A stretch of 64,000 bases of DNA from Pseudofabraea citricarpa (GCA_029641185.1 JAPWGK010000032.1:310001-374000); one strand, 5' to 3'. Shown: positions 37,301 to 49,435, counted from the stretch's first letter. Numbers and translations: made by a program. Notes: generated from the letters alone by a model not told the origin.

Positions 37301-38807
37301 CCTACTAGTGGACTTGATTCTCGTAAGTGATATTCTCTCCGTGCTGTTTCATTTACTAAGAATAGTAGAATCTGCTTGGTCAATTGTCAGGTTGCTTCGA
37401 AAACTTGCAAACTCCGGTCAAGCAATTCTATGCACCATTCATCAGCCATCCTCTGTGTTATTTGAACAGTTTGATCGTCTCTTACTCTTGAAGAAGGGGG
37501 GAAGAACAGTATACTTTGGAGATATTGGTCCTAATTCTCAAGATGTTATTGACTATTTCGAAGGCAATGATGGGCCAAAATGTGAAAGTGACGAGAATCC
37601 TGCCGAATATATCCTAAATGTCATCGGAGCTGGAGCAACTGCTAAAGTGTCTGTTGACTGGGGTGATATATGGGATGCAACTCCAAATGCGCAAGAGACT
37701 GTTGAAGAGACACAGAACCTCAAAGACGAATTTAGAAACACTGCTGGCACTGAAACGCCTGACAACGAGGCAAATGCAGCTTTCGCCGTTCCATTATTGA
37801 CGCAATATAGAGCTGTTCAGATTCGAGTCTTTCAAAACTACTGGAGAAATCCTGGCTACATCAACAGTAAGATTACACTCAATCTTGCGGCAGGTCTGTT
37901 CTTGGGCTTCACTTTCTATCAGGAGAAAACCTCGGTTCAAGGAATGCAAAACAAGATGTTCGCCGTATTCATGTCCGTTATTCTCGCCATGCCGCTAATG
38001 AATCAACTTCAACCTCGGTGGGAAGCTCTCTACTCAATTTTTGCTATCCGCGAAAAGCCATCTAAGATGTACCACTGGTCGACTTTTGTCCTTGCTAACA
38101 TAATCGCCGAAATCCCTTTCAATCTTGTCGCAGGGACCCTGTTTTTTATTCCATGGTACCTTACGGTCGGCTTTTTCCAACCTTTCGATGGCTCTGACCA
38201 GTCTAGCCGTGGTATTTACGAGTGGCTTATGGTCATGGCCTTTGAGATGTGGTGGAGTACTTTTGGCCAAGCTATGGCAGCAATGAGTCCTAACGCTCAG
38301 ACCGCATCAACTTTCACGACGCTCTTCGCTAGTTTTGTCCTCGTATTCAACGGTGTTCTACAACCTCTAAGCGGTCTTGTTGAGTTCTGGCACTGGATGT
38401 ATTACCTTTCACCATATACATGGCTGGTTTCGGGTCTTACAAGCAACGTTGTTGCTGGTACAATAGTGAAATGCAAAACTGCAGAGTTAAACATCTTCAA
38501 TCCTCCCGATGGTCAAACATGTATTGAGTACGCTAGCGATTACCTCAAGACTGCTGGCAATATCCTTAACCCAGAAGCCACATCGGCATGCGAATATTGT
38601 CGCTACAGCGTCGGCGACCAATACTTGGACTCCTTGGCCATGAGCTTCGACGACAGATGGAGAAATTTCGCTTTCATTTTCGCTTACATCATTTTCAATG
38701 CCGCTGGTGCATTTGCACTCTTTTATTTGACCAAAATTGCAGTGTTCAGGACTACAAACTTGATGCAGAAGTTCAAGAAGTCACCTTCACCTTCTCCAAA
38801 AGGGTAG
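34313..38807 (+). CDS. PDR-type (ABC-G) full-size ABC transporter
   Basis: Three exons: 34313-34913, 34962-37322, 37369-38807; 1466 residues, the normal size for fungal pleiotropic drug resistance pumps. The acceptor of intron 2 is chosen at AGTAG because it restores SGLDSQSAW. The order is NBD-TMD-NBD-TMD. NBD1 has the PDR-type Walker A GRPGSGCST (residue ~150) and signature VSGGERKRV (~265). NBD2 has a canonical Walker A GESGAGKTT (~848) and the degenerate signature NVEQRKR typical of PDR pumps. Each TMD has about six membrane segments, and a cysteine-containing extracellular loop precedes the last one. It should export hydrophobic toxins, fungicides or the fungus's own metabolites from the plasma membrane. 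It is divergent from a Zn2Cys6 regulator and followed by a biosynthetic gene remnant, which hints at metabolite export. Confidence 0.95.
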
Positions 38808-39702
38808 AACCTTGTGATACTCACCTGACGAGACGGAAACTCTTTTGGAGATATGTTTAGAATCCTTCAATTTATTTTTTCTTCTTTCCTTCGTAATTTG
38901 TATACCAAGATTCTTCTAGCTCAGGCTCCCTCGCTCATAAGATTTCATTTGTTCCTAGCCAGGAGAAGACAAGGAGAGGGAATAGAAGAAGATATGTATG
39001 TTGTAATAGACAGAAGTTTTTGTGGGGTGTAAGCAGATATTAAACAAGAAAAATGTGTATTCTACCACGCAAATTTAACTAATCATAGGGCGTAAAACGT
39101 TTGTAGACTTTACCAAAATATATTCCGCCTCTACTATTTCCCCCCCAATACGGCCTTATTAGGAAGATTTAGTCCTTCGAACTCCGCCTTTCGGCGCCAT
39201 ATCTAAGCCATACGAGCATCCTTGGCCGTCGCATATCTTAAAGTAGATTAAGTAACGTATTGATCAACTAGATATTTGCATCGCTCGCATGCTTATAATT
39301 CTATCTTTAAGCCCTCGCTAATGTTATGATAATATAATTATATTCTCAGCTCAATAGATATATTGTCACTATAATATTCACCTGATCTGACTCGAGAGAG
39401 CGGCTGGTTCTGCATGGCCTGTTTTCCTCGCCGGTAAATACATAACGTAGCTATAGACGCAGATAATCTTTAGAATCCCTTAGTAGAACTAGCCTTGACT
39501 GACTTTTCGCATTCGCTAAGAACTTATCCGATTGTCTCTAGATAGGACGTGTATCAGCTGTCTGCTTCAGCCGAGTTGATCTACTCAACACTTCGTCATA
39601 TCGTGTCATAATAAACACGCCCTTAGTATCCAGGGAACTGGCCCTGAAATCAGTGGGTTTCCCTTATCAATATATTCCAACTTAAGCTGAAATATTTTCC
39701 AG
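38808..39702. other. AT-rich sequence upstream of a gene remnant
   Basis: After the transporter's 3' flank the sequence becomes AT-rich and TpA-rich (about 39050-39660), as expected for mutated, decayed DNA. The missing N-terminal half of the downstream remnant should have been here, but I could not identify it in any frame. Confidence 0.5.
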
Positions 39703-40347
39703 ATTGCATCTCCCCATTTCCCTTGCAGTCTTGACGGACCAGGATTGAGCGAACGCCTTACCCCTCACATGGCATGGTCAAACATCCAACCAGCAGCTAC
39801 AACAACTACCAATCTCACCGTTAGTAGCGAGGCCATCTCATATGCAGATGTTAGTTACCACGATAAACTTTGGTCCGATATTCCTTTCCCAGCCGGAATC
39901 CAATCTTGGTACTGGGGTCATGCAGTCTTTGGCTCATACTCAGCCATCTGGAATAATACGCGTCTCTTTGATGGCACTTTGGGCGATTCGACATTCGTGT
40001 CCAAGGATGGTGTGGCTCTCTCGGCATCCTGTGTTAATAAGTCGGTTACAACCACCACATACGGCACAAACCAAACTTATCCACCTGTTCCTGGTATTCT
40101 CGTTCCTGATGGTATGATTGCAAGGTTTGACTTGGGCAACGGAACTTTTTTTGTGGCAAATGCTACAACGGATGTCACTATCAACTTGAGTGGTAGCACC
40201 TCCTCTTTTTTCTTTAACGGCCCAGTGCGAGGCGGCATCGAGGGAGGGGAGCAATTGAAGGGAAGTCTGTCTTTCAGGTTGTGGGGTTTTAAGCAAGTGG
40301 TTTCCTTTAACTTTGAAAGTGGCTATCTCACTTTAAATCTTAACTGA
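39703..40347 (+). pseudogene. 5'-truncated hydroxyneurosporene-synthase/Diels-Alderase-like gene
   Basis: An open frame of 214 codons matches only the C-terminal half of the lipocalin-like family that includes CrtC-type hydratases, kievitone hydratase and fungal Diels-Alderases. Landmarks: PHFPC, LTPHMAWSN, SYHDKLW, QSWYWGHAVFGSYSAIW, then several beta-strand-like segments and a normal stop. A good splice acceptor (TTTTCCAG) lies directly before 39703 with an in-frame TGA at 39688-39690, so an internal exon once began here. No upstream exon encoding the N-terminal half (about 170 residues) is recognisable. The first ATG in the frame is at 39769. Intact relatives often sit in polyketide or terpenoid clusters. 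Alternatively, upstream exons exist but are too diverged to recognise. Confidence 0.6.
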
Positions 40348-40740
40348 TATAGTGGAGTGTGAGTGCTCCGTCAATTTTTTCCGCTAAAATTGTCTACTTT
40401 TCATAGCATCATTCTTAAACAGATTTACATTCATAGAACTATGTGTACTAATTATCAATCAAACTCAGTAAAATATACTACTGGTTCTTCTTAGAAGAAT
40501 TTAGTGAGTATTATTTAACCCTTGTTTATTACATGTTACAACATGGATAAAAGTTTTAATTGGCAAAATGTTATCCACAAGGTGAGCAAATTCTAGTAGG
40601 CTTTGAAAACTTAAACCATTTAACTATATTTTCTAGATCTCTTGCTTTATCTATCGTTTTTCTGGCAAGTCAACTTACTTACATCAACATAAAATCCATT
40701 ACATGATGGTATCAGAGGACTTGAAAAGGATTATCTAACT
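40348..40740. other. AT-rich gap
   Basis: Sequence between the remnant and the 3' end of the Cys-rich protein gene; nothing notable is visible. Confidence 0.6.
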
Positions 40741-41438
40741 TTACTCACGTAGATCTTTGAAACCGGTGCCAAAGGGATCATCCCGATATTCCTCTGTTTC
40801 CCTCTTGCTCCTCCAGTCAGCAGCACAATCTAGACATTTTCCATGCCCACAAACTGTTCCATCTTCCAAAGTACCTCTGCACCCATGTATATTGGGATTC
40901 CTCGTACGGCATTGACACTGTGGGCAAAACTCATCAGCCACTGTCCTGAAAATCGAGAAGTTTGAATACTTACGCAGATCCACTTGAAGGTGCTTCTGGA
41001 TACACGAGCTTTATGACCCCGTCCAAGTGATGGTGTACCAGGCTCGCTAGGGTCCTCATTGTCATCACCACTTCCTGCCTGTGCTGGAAAGATACTTTGT
41101 TTGCACCCAGCTGTCTTTGACTTGATGTCTTGATTGCCACTTTGATCAGCTTTTTGTTTGCTGTTTTTGTTTTTCCAAGAATTTGTTTGTTTTTTCTTGT
41201 GTTTGCCACTGAGTGTAACAAGGGTACTGAGAGTGTCTTGGTCAATGACATTTGACTCCCCACAGAAAATCTGCAGAAGGGTTTTGAGAATCTGCTTTAG
41301 TACAGCTTCATTGGAGAGAGTTTCTGTAGGAGCATGGCTTTTATCAATGGGTTTTCGATTATAGGCGTCATGTAATGGATTTTTTCGGTAGACTGCCAAA
41401 TTGAAGCGACAGAGCAGGTAAGGATGATTGGCAAACAT
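40741..41438 (-). CDS. small protein with C-terminal Cys-rich zinc-ribbon-like motif
   Basis: Two exons on the minus strand, 41438-40974 and 40917-40741, 213 residues. The 56-nt intron has donor GTAAGT, branch GCTGATG and acceptor TTGCCCACAG, and joins FKWIC to CQCRTRN. The result is a C-terminal cluster: CCQC, then Cys in HGC, TVCGHGKCLDC, about seven Cys in 40 residues. This resembles the short WxCCxC...C..CxHxxCxxC zinc-binding motif found at the C-termini of many lineage-specific filamentous-fungal proteins, whose function is unknown. The middle is Lys/Gln/Asn/Ser-rich and probably disordered. There is no signal peptide. The gene is flanked by a decaying minisatellite and AT-rich DNA. Confidence 0.7.
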
Positions 41439-41602
41439 GTTCGCAGTTACTGATTTGAGAAAGTTGGAAGCGATTTTGAGGTAAGATCAATTCTTATCAA
41501 GTAAAATGTTGTCTGTTCTTGAGTTGTTCTCAATGTGTTTGTTGGTTTAAGTTCAAGGAGGTTTTCGTCGCATTTTATATTAAAGTAAAGATGATATACT
41601 TG
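41439..41602. other. 5' flank of the Cys-rich protein gene
   Basis: Probable promoter region, AT-rich, directly abutting the minisatellite. No defined site is recognised. Confidence 0.4.
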
Positions 41603-42110
41603 GTTATGAGCGTATTCAATGAGCGTATTCAATGAACGTGTTCTATGAGCGCGTGTTCTATGACTGTATTCAATAAGCGTATTCAATGAGCGCATGTTCT
41701 ATGAATGTATTCTATGAATGTATTATATGAGCGTATTCTATGAGCGCATTCTATCAGTGTTATATGAGAACACTATGACTATACTATATACTATGAGTAT
41801 ATTCTGTTCTAAGAGTATCATATAAGGGTTCTATAAATATATTACGACTATGCTATAACTATTTGATAAATTATAAGTGTGTTATATAAGTGTTTTATAA
41901 GTATACTATAAATATACTCTAACTATATTACATATCATAGACTTGTTTTATAAGTATTCTGCAAATATGTTTCAAAAGGGTATCATAATTATATTACATC
42001 TCATGCCTGTTTTATAATCATTTTATAAGTGCTATAAAACTATTTTATATGATAGCCGTTTCGTAACCAGTTTATAAGTATTCCTATGACTGTAATTACA
42101 GGTGTCACTA
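41603..42110. repeat. decaying 13-bp minisatellite, unit about TATGAGCGTATTC
   Basis: From about 41603, units of TATGAGCGTATTC and close variants (AATGAGCGTATTC, TATGAATGTATTC, TATGAGCGCATTC) follow one another for about eleven copies, to about 41760. The pattern then continues as increasingly AT-rich forms (TATAAGTATTC, TATAAGTGTTTTA, TATAAATATATTA) to about 42110. GC-containing positions are progressively replaced by A/T along the array. The boundary on the right is approximate. Confidence 0.8.
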
Positions 42111-44516
42111 GAAGCGCAACACCTATGAACGTGTGCCTATGAGCGCTGTTGTGATCATGGCTGTGAGCGGTCGCATGATTATGCTTACTTTCGGTGAACC
42201 ACATCAAACATTTTACACAGGATTGCTCAGCTCAGGCTCATACAAGTACAAAAACTAGCAAGTTTGTGCTGTCTTTCATTAGGACAGCTATTATTCAGTG
42301 GCTAGCAAATCTGAACACAAGTTGTATACATTTTCAATGTTTTGTCATATTATGCTGTGTGTTACGTGCAGCAAGTCGTACAAGATAATGTTTGCTTGAG
42401 GATGCTAGCGCACTTGAGTTTGAGTACTACAGGAAATGAATGCCAAGATTTTCATTGAAACGGCCTTGAACAAAAAAGGACCAAAAATTGAAATATTTAT
42501 CTGTTCTTGTCTATGAATAGCATAATATCACAATTTCAATGTGAGATTATCTCAACTTGCCAGAATCCGAGAATTTAACAAGGATTGAGCTTCTCAATAT
42601 AACCGAATAAAAATCTGTGATACCTTCTAAAACCCGCTAAATCCGGATCTAGAATCGATTTACTCGATATCAGGTAGTGTGTATGATTATTAGAGTAGCG
42701 TACCATGAGATACATCTAAATCAACCAAGTACAGTGAGAAATTCCGAGGATCTCATAGCATTTTCACTAGCGATTCTATCTATCATCATGTCCTTATCTA
42801 CTACCTAACAGTCTCTGAGGCTCTTGCTGGCTCGGATGCTCGCAACTTTTAGGTATTGGTCCTGTAAGAAGCAAATCTCGAAAAAAAAGGGGGCCGGTCG
42901 AATCCTTCTCTTAATCTAATATTCGTCATCAAGAGAACCGGCTTTCAAAAGGCAACTTTTCCGTGCGGTAGTAAAATTCAAATATTCTCCGGCTGTACTC
43001 CGTAGAGCTTTTTGTATGAGCCAGTTTTTCCGAGTGTTCATGTTTGCTCGGCTTCCTGTTTTCTACCCGTGAAGATAATCAAATGTTCTTTAGATTACTA
43101 GCAGAGGTCAAATAGATTACGAAAACTCATCTACACTGGAAGATACTTGCTTCAGTCTGGTCTTACTATTGAGTATACTTGTACTTAAAGTTTTAACTAT
43201 GTGGTACTGATGTGTATGGATAACGGAATAGACTGAAAGCGATAATTGGCACAAGAAGAATCTGGTTGCATATAGTAAGTCGCATTGGATAAACGTGTAC
43301 TGGAAGTCATGCGGGAATACGAAACTTCATTCCCAGGCTGTTGGACTGAATACGGCACGGGCTCTCCACTTTAATTCCGTTTGCCTCTCTCTTGCGGCTT
43401 GCCGTTCAACATGGCCGATATTCCTGCGAAGCTTGTTGATGTTGTTCTTTTACATAGCCTCAGAAACAGATGAATTTCCAAAGCTCACCGACATAGTGTC
43501 ACAATCACCCCGAGGTTAAAAGCCAAGCAAAATATAGTATAACGTATGATGCAAGGTTGACACCAGCAGGCCGGTAGAGCCTTCATAATACTGGGGTGAC
43601 GAATGTACCGTGCTGCAAACCCACCATAAACCGTATCAGCTCAGTTAATCAGAGTAACCCGGTCGTGAAGAAGTTTCGTCTCTGCTATGCAATTTACGAA
43701 TGCCACCACGGGTCACAAGGCTGGCGACTAAGCACGAAGAAGACGGTCAAGGGGGCTCGCTTCGATGAGCCAAGAATTCCATATATATTAGCGACTCCAC
43801 ACGTTGCCGAGCTACACCAGGAGATCAAGCCTAATTCGGCTCTAGCTGACCGCTGACCACGTTCATTACCGCTGCTTTGGTTTCATCACAAAAATCTGCC
43901 GTTGGTTCTACAGGTGGCATTATTTGGGGGCTTTTGGCACCGGACGGTGACTGTTTTTGGAAGGAAGATTGTTTTGCTCATCCACTCCTAGGAACATCGT
44001 GCTCACAGCAACCAATTGTAACAGAGCACTTATCTTATCAGCTGGAATATTTCATGCTAAGTGCGCCAACTCGGAGTCTGCATGCGCCATAAAGCTCACT
44101 ATTACGACTGTCGGGAATCCGATGGCGATTTAATAGGCAATGATGGGTCCCAGTTTGCCTGCCGGTGTTGTGGATATGACTTCGGGGCCTAGACCTCGGG
44201 GCCGGTGCCGGCTTCGAGTGCCCTCAAACCTCAGCTCAGAATCATCTGGGTATTCTATGGCAGAATCTGAGGCTCATTTAGAGTCAGGCTTAAACTCAAG
44301 CATACTTTTAACATTGTGGGCCACTTAACACTGGATCTTATGATATTCTTTCGGATGGTTCCGTACAACCATGCCGATCACGTCCAACAACCGTGACGGG
44401 TGGTTCGCCAAGTCTTTGAATATATTCGACGGAAATGAATTGTCCTTCCAATGAGCTTCGAGCATGGCTTACACATGGCTGAAGCTCGTGGTACCAACTG
44501 GCATAGAACCAGTTGC
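42111..44516. other. long AT-rich intergenic region
   Basis: About 2.4 kb without a supported gene. Short frames (for example near 43595-43855) match nothing I recognise. The part from about 42450 to 43250 is rich in TpA and short A/T runs. The right end contains the promoter of the pectin lyase gene. Confidence 0.55.
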
Positions 44517-44522
44517 TATAAA
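44517..44522 (+). promoter_or_regulatory. TATA box of the pectin lyase gene
   Basis: TATAAA lies 109 bp upstream of the ATG at 44631, followed by a pyrimidine-rich leader typical of highly expressed secreted enzymes. Confidence 0.6.
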
Positions 44523-44630
44523 GGTCAAGCTTTCCTGTACCTCTTGGTTCGGCAGGATACTCCCTCCACAACCACAGTCATTCGTTCATAACCACACTCA
44601 TTTATTTCTTCTTCTGTACATTCATTTACA

Positions 44631-45876
44631 ATGGTTTCTACTACCTACTTAGCCTTGGGGCTTCTTTCAATCATCGCCAAGTGCGCCGCTGTCGGAGTTG
44701 TCGGTACTCCTGTTGGATTTGCCTCCGGTACTACTGGTGGTGGAACTGCCACTCCAGTTTACCCATCCACCATTGCTCAGCTCAAGTCCTACTTGGCTGA
44801 CGATGTTGCTCGCGTCATCATCTTGAACAAAGAGTAAGTTCTGTAGTCTACTCTAGCAATCTTTTTCTAACATAAATCACAGGTTCAACTTCCTCGGTAG
44901 CGAGGGAAAGACCACCGAGACTGGTTGCCGACCAGCCTCCAATACTTGCGGTAGCAGCGGACAAGATGCCATCAACAAGGCTTCGTGGTGCACCAACGGA
45001 AACGCTGGAGCAGGTGTCAAGTCGATCAGTGTTACCTACGACACTGCTGCCCAGACTCCTCTTGAGGTCAAGAGCAACAAGTCCATCGTCGGTTCCGGAA
45101 GCAAGGGTGTTATCAGAGGAAAGGGTCTCCGAATTGCCAACGGTGCAAAGAACGTCATCATCCAGAACATCCATATCACTGAGTTGAACCCTCAATACAT
45201 CTGGGGCGGTGATGCTATTACCATCGCTGGATCTGATCTCGTCTGGATTGATCACGTCAAGGTAAGAACATCAGCAGACTCCCCCATGGTCCTTTGCTAA
45301 TCTTTTCAGATCTCTCTCATCGGTCGTCAAATGATTGTTCTTGGTACCAACGCATCTAACCGTGTATCCATCACCAACAACGAGTTGGACGGTAACACCT
45401 CATGGTCCGCCACCTGCAACAACCACCATTACTGGACCATCTACCTCACCGGATCTTCTGATTTGGTCACCATGAAGGGAAACTACATCCACCACACCAG
45501 CGGCCGTGGACCCAAGGTTGGAGGCAACACTCTCCTCCACGCCGTTAACAACTACTGGTACGACACAGCCGGACATGCTTTCGACATTGCCGCCGGCTCC
45601 AACGCTGTCATTGAGGGCAACATCTTCCAGAACGTCGTCACTCCTCTCAACACTGGAAGTGCCGGTGGTGTCTTCGCTGCTCCTACCACTACTTCCAATG
45701 CACAGTGCTCTTCTTACCTCGGACACACCTGCCAATTGAACGCTTTCGGCTCCAGCGGAACCCTCACTGGCAGCACCGTGTCTTTCTTCAAGAACTTCCA
45801 GGGCAAGTCGGTTGCTACTGCTTCCACACCCAACGCTGCTGCAATCGTCGCCGCTGCTGGTATCGGAAAGATCTAA
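44631..45876 (+). CDS. secreted pectin lyase (polysaccharide lyase family 1)
   Basis: Three exons: 44631-44833, 44883-45261, 45310-45876; 382 residues, close to Aspergillus pectin lyases (about 380). The first ~20 residues are a signal peptide (LALGLLSIIAKCAAVGVVG). The mature protein begins with GFASGTTGGG...PVYPSTIAQL, the usual N-terminal turn of the beta-helix. Family landmarks follow: SIVGSGSKGVIRGKGLRI, NVIIQNIHIT, IWGGDAI, DLVWIDHVK, LIGRQMIVLG, RVSITNNELDG, ATCNNHHYW, GRGPKVGGNTLLHAVNNYWYDTAGHAFDI and EGNIFQNV. The LIGRQ..VLG block and abundant aromatic residues favour pectin lyase over calcium-dependent pectate lyase. It cleaves methyl-esterified homogalacturonan by beta-elimination outside the cell, in plant cell-wall decay or infection. 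The frame is intact. Confidence 0.95.
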
Positions 45877-47026
45877 GCTTGTCATCGGGCTTAAGTAGAT
45901 GAGATGGATTCTTATCATGTATATATCACCTTATATTCTTGTACTCAGTTATCTGTGGGAGACCTTAGTTGTCTATTCCCCTATTTTGTCTTTAGAAACG
46001 TCTTCAAATGATATCCATATTGTTGCGCTCGGAATTGAGGTTTAAATTGCTGTGTGATTCTTAGATATTGTCTCTTCGTACTTTTTGACGACCCGAGGTC
46101 AGGACACGACACATATCTTCCTTTCTAATCCGCTCACGCATGATATATATAAGACAAAGTGAATGAAGATTTAGATACTGAATAAACGGTAGACTTAGAG
46201 CCGAGGCAAAAACGGGTCGTCGAAGCTTATTTAGGTATGTAGAATTAATTTATGTCCCAAGGCACTCTCATAAAGCAAATAAGCCAGATCAGTTCTGCAC
46301 GTATTATTGATTCTAGTCTGAAAGCAACTGAAAGAATCATAATCATCTCTCTCCTACGCTATAGGTTATTCTCTAAACTTGGAAATCCCTTTTCCGTGGT
46401 GAATATAGCAGGCAAACCCACGTAGAAAATCCACATACGTGTAGCCCGCTATAATCACGAAGACGTTAAGGATAACTCGGCCAATACGGTCCTCTTCCTT
46501 AATCTCGACCTTGATCTTAGTCGGGGACTTCTCAGACTCTATTCTATGCTCGCTTAATTTATTCGTGTAGAGAACTTTAAAGGTAACGTGTTTAGCGCGG
46601 GGATTTCTCGTGCTTTATAACCTGGTTAGTATCATAGTATTGCTTTCTGATATAAAAGAAGAGCTCTTAAGGAACGGTTACTCACGCATGTTAAAGGTGG
46701 CTATTATATGTTATATGTGGTGTGTGTATTTAGGTACGCGACACGAAAATATTTTTAACGATTTGTCAAGGGGGAGGGGGAGAAGTTGAGGGTTAAGAGA
46801 CCAGATTTGCGGTAGATGATACTTTATATGCACCAACCTTCAAAGCTAGGTATCATCTCGGGTAGAAAGTACCAAGTCACTTTATAACATTCATTTATTT
46901 GAGGATATTTGGTTATTTTAAAATATCTAACTTGAATATTTTAAAGACTCTAGTCACTTTCAAGCATTCAATTACTTAAATACACTCGATTTCTTGTATA
47001 TATAACCTATCTAAAGCTTATTTAAA
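45877..47026. other. AT-rich intergenic region
   Basis: 3' flanks of two convergent genes plus about 900 bp of AT- and TpA-rich sequence (46200-47000). Parts such as 46430-46620 look like decayed repeat DNA, but no family is recognised. Confidence 0.55.
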
Positions 47027-49435
47027 TCAATACGCTCTCCCAGCCGTGACGCGGCGATAAGCCACCACGCCGTCCGAATCATGATCAAATATTAGCTCGA
47101 GCCTCTCATGCTCCTCAACCTCTCGGACGCCAACGAGTTTCTGAAACGTAGCCATCTCCTTGATACCAGCACTTGTGTTCTTCAGCGCAGGAGTAGGAGT
47201 CGAGTTGATAGCAAGGGTAGTTAATTCCGAGAGGGAGCGCCAAGTCATCGAGCTCCTGCCCGTGATAAATGTATACGCAACGTACGAGAGGGCATACAAG
47301 CAATACAGCAACAGGACGGGGATGGCGATCTTGATGGCGGTGCCGTCCATGCTCCATGCATAGCCAGGCAAGAAGCCCTTGAAGTGCAGCATCATCCCAG
47401 GCGGTTCTGGGAGCTCGTCATAATCGAACAAGCTGGGATTGTAAGAGGCCCAGGTTTTCGTGGATCCTTCTAAATTCAGCTTCTCCCACAGTTCGGTGAC
47501 TCCTACGACGTGAGCTAGACCGTTGGCGACGAGAGAGGACAGGATTCGCTCGTGCATGTATGCTCGAGTGAGAATCGTGTCGGACACGATACCCATGGTA
47601 TTTATCAGCTCGGGACAGATAACCTCATTGACTGGAAGCCATCGCAGTAGACTATCCACCACAGTACGGTTCTGGACATCCGTCATCGGATTGAGGCTCT
47701 CTGCCCATACCCTCGAGAATTTGATGGGTGGCTTTGACCATTCCGGCAATGTGATCAACGAATTGGATGTGATGACATTTTGTATTGCATCTGGGCTCAC
47801 CATGTTGATCCCGTTGTTCTTCTGCTGTTGCTGAGAAGTTGTATTGGCCCATCTTGCACCAACCAGACATGCGGCAGCCATGCGATATGTCGTGTTCGTC
47901 CCTGCGCATAATTCTGGCTGGACAAAGACTGCGCCGAGTGCGACACCAGGAGCAGGATCATCAACCCAGATGATCTTTCCTTCAGTGGAATTATTCACCT
48001 GGCTCCATATATCGGCTCTTGTGGTTGTGTGGTTTACGAGAACCGACGCATCTCTATAACATCCGCCTCTGGAACATAGCCCATCGATGATATAGGAGGT
48101 TGGGAATGTGAGTGGGCGGTCATCGCTCCCATTCAAAATGGAATTGAATTGGCAAACAGAACTCGTATATGGCTGGGCCATCTCGATGCTTGCAGTGTCG
48201 ATTCCTCGCTGGCCTGACTTGAGGTAATAAGAGAATTGGTTACTTGCACTATAGAGTGCTATAGCGACCGGAACATGCTGAACGGTAGCAAATGTGCTAT
48301 TTGAAGCATATTGGATGTACAATGTTCTGTACGTGTCACTCAGCGTATTGTATCCTCCCCGTGGGTTCGAGGTAAGCAACTCCACCGAGTAGAGGCTTGG
48401 CATAATTGATCGTGAATTACCATTGTTCGGGTCAACTTGAAGTCCAACTTCTGTGTTATATGCCGTTCCTACAAATGGCAGTTCTTGCAGATATTGCCAG
48501 CCAGCTGCAGGAGACAGCTCGTTCCCTGTCAAAATTAGAATAACGCCCTACCAAAAAAGAGAGGCCGAGCAGCCCACCTCTGCAGACTTACGAGCAGGTG
48601 TAGTATAATCTAGTGGAGGACCTGCCTCTTCTATCGATTCTGGGTAGAGAATATCACTTGTCACATTCAGAGCAGCAGTCCACCCAGGAGTTGTAAAATT
48701 GACAAGCCTTGGCTGTAGAGCGATAGCACTCGAGGGTCCCACAGCAGCAGCAAGTAAAATGCTGATGAATACAAAGCAGAAAAACACAACCTTCAAGGCC
48801 AATGGGAAACCCGCCGCTGTCAAGGTCCCTCGAAGCTCTGGAGACCACAGATAGCTTATTGAAGTGACCTGGTAGGCAGAAAAGATAGCACCGAAAGGCA
48901 CATATCTCTTTCCCGTCAAGAGATGTTGCAGGTATGCGACCATGACTGTAACGATGGATAAAGTCATGAGCAGTTCGTGTGCTTTGGCCACAAACTGTAG
49001 ACTGGATAGCCAGTTCCCCACGACTGTCGGACCGTAGAATCGCGATTTTAAATTCACCCACACCAGAGCCAGAGCACCTCCCACCGGAATTGCATGGAAT
49101 AAAATGAAGTGGAAGAATGCTGTGGCGCGATTCTGGCTCAAGACAACCTTCGGTCGTTCCTTTGTCGGCGCTTCTTGCTCTTCCCTCCAACTGCCATCCG
49201 ATTGTAGACTGGTTCGTTTATTTGCATTGAATAATTGGGCATCATTACTGTATACCATATTAGTCGGCGAGCTCTTTATTCGTGCTAAGAGTCCCTCTTA
49301 CCTGTCTGATTCGTGAACGCCAACGTAGGCAGTGCTTGTTTCGGCGCGTACATTTTCTAGTGAGATGTCTGCCAGCCGGTCGCGCGACCAGTGGTCGGAT
49401 TCGTTCAGTCTGGCATCGTCTGTTGAGTTTCGCAT
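47027..49435 (-). CDS. polytopic membrane protein with large glycosylated extracellular domain, function unknown
   Basis: Three exons on the minus strand: 49435-49302, 49247-48592, 48525-47027; 762 residues. The first exon (MRNSTDD...) is supported by donor GTAAGA, branch GACTAAT and acceptor ATACAG; starting instead at the ATG at 49258, inside that intron, would drop 45 residues. Membrane segments: FFHFILFHAIPVGGALALVW, ELLMTLSIVTVMVAYLQHLL and LALKVVFFCFVFISILLAAA in the N-terminal third, then IAIPVLLLYCLYALSYVAY near the C-terminus. Between the third and fourth lies a ~450-residue region with many N-glycosylation sequons and several cysteines, so probably outside the cell or in a lumen. 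The architecture is common among uncharacterised filamentous-fungal plasma-membrane proteins. No enzymatic motif is seen. Confidence 0.82.

Noticed and set aside
40946..40974. 28-nt intron GTAAGT...TTTTCAG in the Cys-rich gene
   Set aside because: Too short and leads to an immediate stop; the 56-nt alternative has a branch site and keeps the frame.
49104..49258. Membrane protein starting at the ATG at 49258
   Set aside because: That ATG is inside a well-formed intron; an upstream exon at 49435-49302 joins in frame.
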